From the NCBI RefSeq assembly GCF_963678635.1, contig NW_026970982.1:1-64000 (forward strand): a stretch of 64,000 nt of DNA, in the 5' to 3' direction. A model generated the notes under the pieces. That model had not been told where the DNA came from and did no database searches. It worked only from the letters and a program-made list of their open reading frames with translations. This document shows positions 41,725-52,970 of this stretch, one piece after another. Numbering within the stretch: position 1 is the stretch's first letter; each line of letters opens with the position of its first letter. This DNA comes from Symsagittifera roscoffensis. Lineage: Eukaryota > Xenacoelomorpha > Acoela > Convolutidae. A program made the position numbers and the translations under genes.

Positions 41725-44454
41725 GTGGCGGTGGCAGCAAAAGTGCGGTCATTTCTTCTTTGCAGGCCACGAGCACTTAAATTCATGTGGCACTCAGCAA
41801 AGAAAAAGATCAGCAAAAAAACAATTGTGAAGTTCAACAAACTAATGAATACTGGCAAAATCTCAAGCGCAATAGCTAAACTAACGGAAATATCCAAAGG
41901 CGTTTTTTCGCTGGACGAGATTGTCAAAGGTTAGTTAGTAGAACAGACTCTTATTGAGTAGCACCCACCATCTGAACCAATTGATGAGAACCATATTATA
42001 CCAGTCTCATATGAAACACTTCCTTTCCATCCATTGATAATTAATCAGATTAACGGTCAACATATCAAGAAAGCAGCCAGGAGAACGCTCGGATCTCATG
42101 GACCATCTGGCCTTGATGCAAGCAAATGGAGGCGTATTTTAGCAAACTTCGCTCAATAATCAGTTGAGATTTCAAAATTAGTTGCTAAAATAGACTAAAA
42201 AATGGCTACCGAAAAACTAAATCCAGACAACTAACGGAACCATATAACGCATGTAGATTAACACTCTCATATAAAAAATCTAACATTGAAGCTACATTGA
42301 AACAACAACAACACAACAAGTTCCAAAATTGAAAAATTTTGACAAAAACAGCAGATTATTTTCAAAAAACTTTGGCATTTTAGCATGAAAACAAACTTCA
42401 AAACAAAAGTTTGGGAAATTTTGGAAAAATAACAACTCTCATATGAAATTGGCGGGATATTTAAATTTGATTGCATAAAATAAATTAAGTATTAATTTGA
42501 TATATAGTTTTTAATGAATGTGTTTGACAGTTTTTATGATTTTTGATCATTCTGTACAAATAAGTTGAAATTCTAAACCTGAAGATGCACTAAATATGTG
42601 CAAAAACTAGTGTTCAGCTTACAATTTTTACATAATCGAATCCAGGAGTAAAATCCATTGGCCTAGGAGAAGTTATGCATTAGATAAAACGACGAGCAAT
42701 TACCAAAAGCCTAAAAAATGAACTCATGTCGCTCGGTTCAAACTACCAACTCTGTCTAGGACAAAAATGTGGCCTTGAATATGCGATCCACACGCTGAAA
42801 GATCAATACTGCAAACCTTCACCAATGCTGTCTCACTGACAGATGTCAAAAACGCTTTCAACTCGCTAAATCGAACGCTGGCATTAAAAAATATCGTAAA
42901 TACCTGCCCATCTCTTTAAACAACGATTAAAAATTAAATCTATCAAACTGTTCGTTAACAAAAAAAAACATCTACTCTCAAGAAGGCACAACACAGGGTG
43001 AGCCACTAGCAATGGCCATGTACGGTCTAGCCATAAAACCCCTAATAAAGTTTGTATCAGCAGACAACGTAACCCAGAAATGGTACGCAGACGACGGAAA
43101 CGCGGTCGGTAAGTTAAGCATTCTACGAACCGTCCTCGATAAAATTGTATCTTTAGGTATATTTTTTGGCTGCCACGTTAAAGCAATCAAATGGCAACAA
43201 ATGAAAAACTCGTTGAAGCTGAGAAAACCTTCGAAAATACATGAATCACTATAAAAGCAGGCACCCGAGTGCTTGGTTCAGTTATAAGAACAGAATCTGA
43301 TAGTAAAAAGTTCCTCGAGTTTCAACAGAATGTGCAAGTCAAAATTTTGAAAAAACTAATAAAAATTGCTAATACCTTTATGCCCCAAAATGTTTATGCC
43401 GGCTATACTATAAGAGTTCAAGAAAAGGTTTTTTTTCTAACCAGGACAACGCCTAACAGTATAAAAAACTTAGAAATATGTGCAAAGATTATCAAAGAAC
43501 AACTAATACCAACCCTAGTCGGTAAAGACACATTTAACCCCCAATTCCGTGAGATATCTACCTTACCCCTTAAAATGGGCGGCTCAAACATCAAGCTGTC
43601 ATTCGACCAGGAAAGCTTTCTAGAATGATCTAAGGAAACATCACTAGTACTGAAATCTCAAGATCCTGTTACAGCATTAACAGAGCAAGCAAAGTTTTGT
43701 ATGAAACATAAAAAAATGAAAACTGATAGAACAAACAGAAAGAAAACAAACCTCATTAACTCCTTAACTGAAACAGATAAATACGTTTTAAAAAAGCAAG
43801 TCTAAATGGCTAAACGCTTTAAATGGCTCAATGCTTTACCACTGAGCAGACACAATTTCAAATGGAACAAATCAGAATTCAGAGATGGTATTTACTTAGG
43901 ATACGGAATGGAACCGACCAAAACCCCACTCACATGTGCATGTGGTGCTAGTTTTAATTTGACACATGCCCTACACTGTGCAAAGGGCGGTTACGCACAC
44001 ATAAGACTCAATGAAATCAGGGACACATTCGCTAACCTCGTGAACGAGGTTTGCCATGCATCGAGATTGAGCCAAAACTACAGCCGTTGCCAGGCCAGGC
44101 AAAAGCTTTGTCAACAATTCAAGTACAACTTAAGATGAGGCACGACTTGACATTAAAACAAACAGACTCTGGGGTTCACAATTAAGCCGCGCTTTCTTTG
44201 ATGAGAAAATTTTCAACACCCAGGCCAAAACATTGCGAAAACTGAATAAAGATACATACAAATATCACGAAAAGCTGAAGAACTCCAAATATCAGCAAAG
44301 AGCTTATAACGCAGAGCAGAGTAGCTTCTGCTCGCTAAATTTAGGATGCACAGGTGGCGCTGTTCCAACAGCTACAGGGACGATGCAGCGATTAGACGAA
44401 AAACTAATTGAAAAAAGACAAGAAGGCTACCCAGAATCGATAAATGACATATGA
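41725..44454 (+). mobile_element. Non-LTR retrotransposon with C-terminal Cys/His and nuclease-like region, decayed
   Basis: Plus-strand pieces of one element. 41725-42160 is N-terminal, with SHGPSGLDASKWRRIL. The RT palm is at 42970-43255, with GTTQGEPLAMAMYGLA and KWYADDGNAVGKL. 43269-43628 holds the thumb-like part (LGSVIRTESDSKKFLE, STLPLKMGGSNI). 43806-44138 holds a Cys/His motif, TCACGASFNLTHALHCAKGG, followed by HIRLNEIRDTFANL. 44150-44454 has FFDEKIFNTQAKTL and SSFCSLNLGCTGGA, which I associate with a PD-(D/E)XK type nuclease tail. The clade is uncertain. Internal stops and frame changes separate the pieces. Confidence 0.65.
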
Positions 44455-45849
44455 ACTAAAATAAGCTTCGCATTACTTGTGAATTTGTGATTTTTCAATT
44501 TTTTGTTAGACGCCAATTTTTCTCATTAAAAGAACTTGGAGCGATTGAAAATTTGAGATTTTAGTCTTTTTATTGTAGAGACGGAAGGGTCAATGTTCCT
44601 GAATTTACTTGAGAAATTATGATGTCTTAGAAGTGACTTCATTAATTAACGATAATGACACTAAGACAAAATCGTCAAGTGGTAGAATTTTGTTTGATCT
44701 AACTGTTAAGATTATATGACAAGCATATAGGAACGAAGCAGAGAATGTCCATAATATTGCTCAGCTAATACCAGTGATATTAAAGAGCAACACGGTGAAA
44801 CGCGAGGCAATCAGAAACATTTTGCATCTCCTGAAACCAGTTCGACATTTATTCAAAGAACCGAGTCTAACTTTTGACAATTTTACAGAAAAATCTAACT
44901 TCTGTAGAGTACTGTGGCTACTTCAACGTGTATGATAGGGAGAAGAAGTTGAGTTTTTGAAACTTGAATTTGCTTAAGTCAGAATTAGCAGCTGCATGGA
45001 AACTCACAGTGATACCCGCGCCGTACTGCAAGAGAATACTGCTCAGGAAAAACGAGTGAGTTTTAAAAATAAGCTGACAAAAACTCTAATTGATCAAAAA
45101 TTGTTGACCATGTCGGAAAATCTTCAATAAACCAAATAAAACGTTAAAATCAAGGTTTATTGTGAAAAACAGAACGACAATGAGTTCATTGCTATATGTT
45201 TTTTGATTCGGGCTGTAATTTTGCAATTCTTATTGCGCAAAAAGACGAAATTGTACCAATTTCATTGGAAAATTTAAAACAAAAGCGTGCTGAAAAAAAA
45301 CAAAACAACTCAGTAAAACATCATTTTTTATTTTCACAGAAGACAAATTGTAGTTGGAAGGACTCAAAAATTTATCTATGTTTAAATTAACGGGTAAGAC
45401 CTAGAAAAACTTCAATTTTATGGACATATGGAACGATAATTAAATAAGATTGGGCTTAAGTTTGGCAACGGCAAGTTGGGTCTCCGAGATTATATTAACG
45501 GAGGCATTCATCGGCTCTAACGACTTCAAAAACTACTTAATACACTTTGAGCTATTAGCCGAACTACAAAACTAGAAACGTCCAGTAAATTGAACCAAAA
45601 CTGTTGAACGGCCGCTTTTTTTCGCGTGAAAATTAACACTGGTCTTCCGAGGCCGGCTATTGCATTGCGTGCAGCAAGCAGGTAAAAAAAATTAATATAA
45701 TTTCTGGGAGATTTGCAGAAACATGTGCTAAAGGCGTACCCAGACGAGTCCTAAATTATTTGGGATCACTAAGTGCTACGATATTTTCTCAAAAGAATCC
45801 GTCACAGTCAAGTTAGTATTGAGCTACGCAAGGTAATTAGAGATATGAA
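44455..45849. other. AT-rich interval, probably repeat-derived
   Basis: No supported gene. Just after the non-LTR element, 44463-44520 contains AAGCTTCGCATTACTTGTG and GTTAGACGCCAATTTTTC; both resemble motifs near 15935 and in the tandem array at 16165-16720. The remainder may include the decayed 5-prime part of the LTR fossil that follows. Confidence 0.35.
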
Positions 45850-46850
45850 CATCGCAAAAAATTTAGAGCGGGACTTTGCCTGGAAGTTGTCATTAGAATT
45901 AACGAAGAAAAACAAAAGCCGCGAATAGCAGCCATGCGGAGGGATGAAACAGAAATTCTAACATACTTGGTGAACAGAATTGTTCGACAGATGTCGTCCG
46001 ATAGTGAAAAGATTACCCGGAGCAGTGACGGTCGAAGTGACAGCAGTCACTGGGGAAGAACGCGACACGAAGGGAACCGATATAGGGAGCAAGGTTCAGG
46101 AGATCGAGCAAGAACTCACACACCAAATACGTGCGAACGAAATGAAAATTCAAAAAGGGAAATTATTTACCGACTATGTAAGCAGGAAGGTCATTGGGCA
46201 AACACTGCCGTAATTGTTTACTTGTGGTAATTCTACCCACATTAAGCGAAGCTGTTCTCGGATTAAAAGAAGGATCAAACCAACATAATCAGGTATCGCT
46301 CCACTATTAAAACTAAATGTTTCAACGTGGAGTTACATTTAAACGGCAAATTGGTAACGGGACTGTTAGGCAGCGGGAGTAGCATTGCGCTCATAAATCT
46401 CCACAACTATGAACGGCCTGCAAAACCAGGAAGCATCAAGGCTTTTAATAGTAAAGTTTCAGCGGCAACAATTCGGCGCTGAAAATAGTTGGCAGTGTGT
46501 ACACCAAAATCTAAATTCAACCAAATTTCGAAGAGTTCGACCACAAGTTATTGATAACGGTTGATAACTGCTTACATTGCCTTCTTGATTTGGTTTTTAT
46601 GATAGATCAATCAAAAAATATAATCTGAATATTGGCGGAAAAAAACGAAACTCTGGACAACATTATCAATATCCGAAGAAAAAACTGCAATATCCTTGAC
46701 TTTGCTATAGCAAAGAGAATTGATTGAGCACCCAGCAGACTCAAGAAGCTAATAGAAATCGTCAACAAAGTTGAAAAGGGTACCATCCTCAATAGCCAAG
46801 AAGGTTTAATCGAAGGCATACAAATTTCGAAGAGAAAACTCGACTAGCTG
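45850..46850 (+). mobile_element. LTR-retrotransposon fossil, gag-protease part
   Basis: On the plus strand, CKQEGHWANT near 46175 is a partial zinc knuckle, preceded by an Arg/Ser-rich region as in Gag. About 150-200 bases later KLVTGLLGSGSSIALINLH resembles a retropepsin active-site region, and protease-like sequence may continue to about 46850. The element is clearly broken and old; family (Gypsy-like or other) is not resolved, and no LTRs are seen. Confidence 0.45.
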
Positions 46851-47449
46851 TTACGTTTCGCTCAAATTATCTGAAACTTTTCTAGATTTTTTTCCCTCTG
46901 CCAGGTTTTATTCTTCTGTCTCATTAATTTTCAAAAGTCGGAATTGTGATTTCACCAATTGATATTCAAAATATATTTGATCAAGCTTAACTCATTGACC
47001 CCAAGGGCAAATTAAAGCATCGTGATCAGTGTAAAGATGTAATGGATGAATTTTAGTAAAATATGTTAATATGTTTGTAGACTGATACGACACTGCAAAG
47101 TTCTCTAGCTGTTGTTGACATTTTCGGCTAATCTTTATTATAAATTTTTGAAATAAATAACATAAAACCTTTCCCTTCGGGGAACTCTTGTACTACTTTT
47201 GAACATTTTCCCATTGATGATGAGTCTACACATACATGGAAGGTGTATATTGTGTCTGGTATTGCTAAAACGGTGTCTGCGCTAATTCTTTCTGATAGAT
47301 TAACAAACCCTCTTTTCGGGCTGGAGTCCCTTTGAAGGTTGTATCGTTTCGTTTCAAATCAAAAAACGATTTGAATCGTCATGTAGTTTCTTTGTAAACA
47401 TGCTATAAAATTCTAAACAACCTATCACTCACAATACACCTCTTTTGTT
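46851..47449. other. AT-rich non-coding interval
   Basis: About 600 bases with no gene or recognisable repeat. Confidence 0.4.
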
Positions 47450-50060
47450 TTCAGAGGTTTCTATTGCTTTGAAACCATCCACCTTTTCCTATTTGGTTGC
47501 ACACCATCTGTACTTAGTACATGTACTAAGAAGTGTACCCTTCTGAGAAAACTTTTTTTTCTGGTTGAGCTTTTAGTACTGATTTTTTCAAAATGTCTCG
47601 GTCTGTTTTCCTGATTTCGAATTTTTCTACTACAGTTTGTGCACACTGTATGGTCATTATTCTTTTAAAGTATTTGATAGACCTCATATTCCGTAAAAAC
47701 CTGGTTTGACAATGCATTGTTTTGATGCAATTAGATAACTTGTTTTATGTTGTGTTTCTTCAGTCAAGTGTACTTGATTATAAGCGGAGCATAAATCACT
47801 GTGGTGAAGAAATTTCCTTTGAGCTTAGTTATGAGCAATCCTATCGGCTCTAATGGCCATGAATTTTGGCTTCAATCAGTTATTGATCTCAGGAATGTCA
47901 AAAATGAACTTGACTATGTTTCGTTTTGATAGTATCAAAGTTGGACTTTGATCCCATTTCTTTATTCCTTTTTTACATGAATGGTCTAGTAATTTTTCCT
48001 GATAATGTAAGGAAACTCTAGATAGTCTTCGTTTAGCCATTGCAGAGTTTGGTAACAGATTGACATGAAGCTTTTGCTTTTTTAGGCCCAGGTCTTTTTT
48101 TCTGTAAATATATATTTTCATTGTATAATAACATATACATTATGTCTTGTAGTTGATCTTGGTTTATATCAGAGTGAATAAAATCAAATTTTCTCAAAAA
48201 CTCTTGTTTTTTCCTGCCAAACATTTTTTGGATTTCTTGAACTTGTTTGTCTGTAAGAAGTGCTTTAGAATTCAACTCTTATTAGGGTTTTGAGTCTTCT
48301 AGTTCTCTGCTAATTTCTCTTTCTAGTTTGTATTTATAAGTAATCTAGTTCTGTTTCGTTAAAAAAAAAATTTCCAAAGTTTTCATTAATTGTTCTAATT
48401 CAATACTCTAATTATTCCATTTTGGTTGAATTAGAAAAAACCATGGCTTATATGTCCTTGGCCGCAACCCATGTTCTAAATTTTTCAGAATAGTCCTTTT
48501 TACTGTCAAAACTAGGACTGAAGTTTGTATATCCTAACAGTTTAAATTTTTTTGCCTTTAACAGCTAATGTTTTCGATGGCCTTTTAGAAAGCTTTTGCT
48601 TTTTTGCAAAATCAAAAACAGTTCCAACCTTTCAATGTGAACACGCTGCTCCAGCATCTACTTAAAATTCGGTTTCAAGGCCGTTATTTTTGTTTTCATC
48701 TCTGACGGTATGTTGCTATAGATTTTAAAAAAAGATTTTTGACTTTTCCTCTTGCGGAGACTGTTCTAGTTTAATTCAATACTCTAATTCAATACTCTAA
48801 TTATTCCATTTTGATTGAATTAGAAAAAACCATGGCTTATATGTCCTTGGCCGCAACCCATGTTCTAAATTTTTCAGAATAGTCCTTTTTACTGTCAAAA
48901 CTAGGACTGAAGTTTGTATTTCCTAACAGTTTAATTTTTTTTGCCTTTAACAGCTAATGTTTTCGATGGCCTTTTAGAAAGATTTTGCTTTTTTGCAAAA
49001 TCAAAAACAGTTCCAACGTTTCAATGTGAATACGCTGCTCCAGCATCTACTTAAAATTCGCTTTCAAGGCCGTTATTTTTGTTTTCATCTCTGACGGTAT
49101 GCTGATATAGATTAAAAAAACATTTTTGACTTTTCCTCTTGCGGAGACTGTTCTAGTTTAAAATAAGTTAATTGCCTTTGTCATCTCTGAAATAATCGTG
49201 GTATTTAATTTTACCAAATTGTACTTTAGGTTTTCTTTCTCGTCTATTCTCTGCAGAAGATGTTTTTGAATCACCTAGGGATCTTGTCTTGTTTGGTTAT
49301 TGTGAGGTGGTATTTTTTTGTCGTGGTGCTTTTTGGTGTTCTTTCTATAGTTGTCTTGTGAAATATATCTTCTTTTTGTATAATTGACCTGTGAAAATGA
49401 TTTCTATTTCTATCGGGTATAGAATTGCTTCTGTTCCCATTTTGATTATAGTTATTTGAACTTGTGTTATAGAAGTTTTGACGATTTTAGTTATTTAAAA
49501 CAAAAAATCAGTTTTTGAAATTCCCATCTCTTGATCCAAAATTATGAGTTCGTGATCTATCAAAATTGATGTGTTTTATTATTCAACTGTCTGTCGAGGA
49601 TACGGGGGAAATGATGCCGTTATTTCGCTGGTTTTTTTTATATCGATTGTTGAAACTGTTTTCTTCTCGAGGCCTAGGTCTCCTATTATAAATGTTCCAA
49701 AATTTTTCATCAAGATTGAGGTGGTTTTTGATTTGGATCCTTATGATCTCTGTGTTTGCAAGAAATCTGATAGTATTGCCTGATCTACGACATCATTCAC
49801 AAAATAACTTCTTGGTCCATTTGCATTTTCCAAGCTGCGTTTATGTTAGGATCCTTCAGCAATTCTGTATTTCCTCAAGCTGATCCTTTATTCCCTTTAT
49901 TTCCAACTTATTACCAACACTACTTGAGGTTGTTTCAGTAAACTCACTACTTGCAGCGAAACTTAAGTCTTTGGTAGCTTCATAATCTTTTACTTGCTGC
50001 CAAGTTGCGGGTGGAATTCTCAATTAGAATTTGATGAGCATTTTCTTCAAACCTGGCGGG
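47450..50060 (-). mobile_element. LTR-retrotransposon fossil, gag-protease-RT, minus strand
   Basis: Minus-strand remnants run from a possible gag part (about 49160-50060), through a retropepsin-like VDAGAACSH patch present twice because of a local duplication (48394-49160), to an RT remnant between 47650 and 48275 with KFLHHSDLCSAYNQVHLTEE. Order and content fit a Gypsy-like pol. It is heavily broken and looks old; no LTRs were identified. Confidence 0.45.
48394..49160. repeat. Tandem duplication of about 380 bp
   Basis: 48394-48772 and 48783-49160 are nearly identical, starting TCAATACTCTAATTATTCCA and ending CTTGCGGAGACTGTTCTAGT, offset by 388-389 bases. The duplication lies inside the minus-strand LTR fossil. 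The high identity of the copies implies that it arose well after the element decayed. Confidence 0.9.
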
Positions 50061-51882
50061 CTTTAGCCTTGCACAAAGAATTCCGTTTTACTGCCATCCA
50101 CAATGTACTGCAGTTTTGAATCTATATATGTGAATAAGATGAACGACTTCTTTTTAAATATAAGGAAAAAAAAAACTAGCAAAAACTTCGAACTATCAAT
50201 GAATATAGAAATCGTGAAAAAACTGACTGATCCAAAGGGTCTCTCAGAAAACAAACGACCCTGAAATTTTTTTGTGTGCATAAAATCTTTTCATAAATCG
50301 GTTGTCATCACACAGTGGCGAAAGGTACCACTACAAACAGTTTTTGATTCACAAATCAATTTTAAAATTATATAAAGCTTTATTCAACCCTTGTTAGAAT
50401 ATGAAGTGCTGTTATATGGTCTGAAAAAAAAACTGATTTAAAAAGCGTTGACATAGCGCAGAACAGAAGCTTAAATGTTCTTTTTTAAAGTAAAAAACCG
50501 CACACTCTAGGAATAGTGAAAAACAAATACATATATGATCTAACAAAAACATTAGCAAATAAGCAAAAACATTGAGAAAACAACAAAATATCGACAACGT
50601 TAACAACTGTATACATGTGGATGAGCTTGCGCTATGCTTATTAGGGACTAATAGTAACAAAGGACCAAAGTCGAAGAAAAAGCCGATACCTGTGAAAACA
50701 GAACAATTAGCTTCAGGATCAAAAATTTTTAAATATTTTAAATAAAATTTGAGAAATCAAATTAGTGTACATAAGGACAACAACGACTCAAAAATATTTG
50801 GAAAAATGTTGCATCTGTTTGTGGTTTCTCTTTTCTTTTTTGCGTTCTGCAATCAACTCTGTAAATAAACAAAACGTTTTGCGGGCTTTTCTTTCTATTT
50901 TATGGATTAAGACAGGCATTTTTGTGTGATAGAGCAAAAACTTTATGATGTATTGATTAGCTTGATATCTTTATCTTTCGAGGCATCACTCGGCAGGCTA
51001 AACCTTTTTGAGGTTCTCCCAAGTGTATTTCTTTTGCGTACAATGGGAAACTAATTTATTATTTTCGTGTTTAAACTCTACTTTGGATATTGAAAACAGC
51101 TATGTTTGGAAGCAGAAAAAAAGGAAGACTCAATTTAACCTTTTATAACTCCAGAAGGGATTAATCCAGATGGTTTTTGATAATTTGGTTGTTTGACAGT
51201 AAGCGACTTAAACTACGATTAATATTGTACATTAGTGTAGTAATCTCTACAATTAAAAAACCTTTTAAAGTCAATAATCTAAAAAAAAATTTATCGCAAA
51301 AAGAACACTCAAAGCAGCAAAAATTAAAAAGAATTTCAAAGCTTCTCTAAATTGCAAAATTAAAGTTTTTCAATTTTTTCCTTGTGAAAAGCAAGAGTAT
51401 TGCAAAGTGATCTTTAATTTTTTCCATTCTGCAAGCAAAGTTGTTCATAAATGTCGCTGGTGGAATTATGGACTATCCCTAAATATCTGTTCCGCCAAGC
51501 AATAGAGCAACAAAATTGAGCAACCATCAAGCAAAACTAACCAACAACAACATGCTTGCAATGGAAAAACCTGTTTTTTTGAAATTTTTTTCTATCTATT
51601 CGATTTAAAGGTACTGGGATAAATTAATGAACTCATTGGCTCTGTATTATGTCGTTTATTGATCAACAAGGTTTTCGTTTGCGCGTATCCATCCTGAAAG
51701 TGGGATTATTTTTTTTCGATATCATAGGTATTTTACGAAAAAAAAATCACTTATAAGAGGGAACTTCTCAAAAACTGTCATTTTTGCTAGCGCGATCAAA
51801 ATTTCCTAATACTAAACTTATTTTTACAGGCAACAAACTAACTGTGTGTGTGAGATTTGCTTAATTTAAATAGTGAGAAAAA
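50061..51882. other. AT-rich non-coding interval
   Basis: About 1.8 kb with low-complexity A/T stretches, no credible ORF and no repeat that I can name. Confidence 0.45.
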
Positions 51883-52215
51883 ATGGATGTCTCTTTTTCC
51901 GGTTTGTTTTCGCCCCGGATAGATATAGTCGCGCCAGAATTTTTTTTAGATACGCATGGAAATGTGATTGAGCGGCATGTTTTCCCAGTGCAGTCTTGGA
52001 CATTAATGCAAAAAACGTTCAAACAAAAAACTAGGTTTGATCATAGCAAAACCCATTTTTTATTGAAACAAAAAATCATACATACAGTGTTACAACATAT
52101 GTACCGAGTGGTCTTGGAATACAAACCTTGCCATGTTTTTGCAACAAATCTTGCACCAAAAGATTTGTTCTCTTGCTTACTACTTGCAAAATTTTCCTAC
52201 AATTTGGAGGCTTGA
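51883..52215 (+). CDS. Small hypothetical protein, doubtful
   Basis: A 110-residue open frame with a good start context (AAAAAATGGAT). It is preceded about 50 bases upstream by TATTTTTACAG, which could be a 3-prime splice site. The product begins MDVSFSGLFSPRIDIVAP and matches no family I know. Composition is protein-like (mixed hydrophobic and basic), with no repeats or membrane segment. It lies downstream of the paraoxonase-like gene on the opposite strand. It may be chance; expression data would be needed. Confidence 0.25.
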   Translation: MDVSFSGLFSPRIDIVAPEFFLDTHGNVIERHVFPVQSWTLMQKTFKQKTRFDHSKTHFLLKQKIIHTVLQHMYRVVLEYKPCHVFATNLAPKDLFSCLLLAKFSYNLEA

Positions 52216-52692
52216 AGCCCACTTCCAATAAGCCAGCAAGGTTTTGTTTCTACTGAACAATTAAACTTCTTTTTTTTACGAAAGAAGCCAAAAGTTTCAA
52301 ATTTGGTGCAAAGTTTTCAAGTTTCGGAAAACATTCAGTAATGACTATGATTTTGAGCCAAACTGGCTCGCGTACTTGTTTTTCTTTTGCTGAGTTCCTG
52401 CAACTCCGCTTAAGGTATACTGTCTCAACAGTCGCGGAAGTTTTAGCATGCCAAATTTTGGTTGCAAAACACTGCAAAAGCCTTTTTTTTCTCTGGTTTC
52501 GTCTGTCTATAATTGCCGAACTCGGCTCATTCATTTCAACAAGGCAGCTCAGATGGCTTAACTGAGGCTACGATTGATTTGCATCATAAGTCATCTTCAA
52601 AGGAAGAAGAATGACCTCAGCTTCTGCGACCACTCTCAATGAAGACCATGGAGCGAATCGGTTAAAAAAAGAAATGCAGAAGATTTAAACTA

Positions 52693-52698
52693 AAAATT
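52693..52698 (-). terminator. Possible polyadenylation signal of the paraoxonase-like gene
   Basis: AATAAA on the minus strand, about 275 bases past the stop codon. It is the nearest canonical signal I found, but other AT-rich variants are possible. Confidence 0.35.
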
Positions 52699-52970
52699 TA
52701 TTCTTTGATTTTCAGAAGAAAAGTGGCTTTAAAGTATTAAGACAATAGTGATGTCAAATGATTAAATTTAAATTGCAAAACGAGGCAAAAATTGTGACGA
52801 AATGAAAAAAAATCAGCTCCAAACCTCAGCAAAAGTATGACAATTACAAACAATAAGTCAAAATAGTTTTAGATTTGCCGTTAAAGAAGGGAAGCTTTCG
52901 ATGTTAGAAACACAATTTTATATGAACGGCTTCTTTTTTTTGGTTTTAACTACAAATATATAATACGCAT

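Noticed and set aside
45196-45390. 64-codon ORF with FDSGCNF, resembling an aspartic protease active site
   Set aside because: No flanking protease sequence; too short and low complexity to call.
52250-52565. Overlapping 74- and 94-codon ORFs downstream of the paraoxonase-like gene
   Set aside because: Opposite-strand readings of the same segment without domains or splice context.
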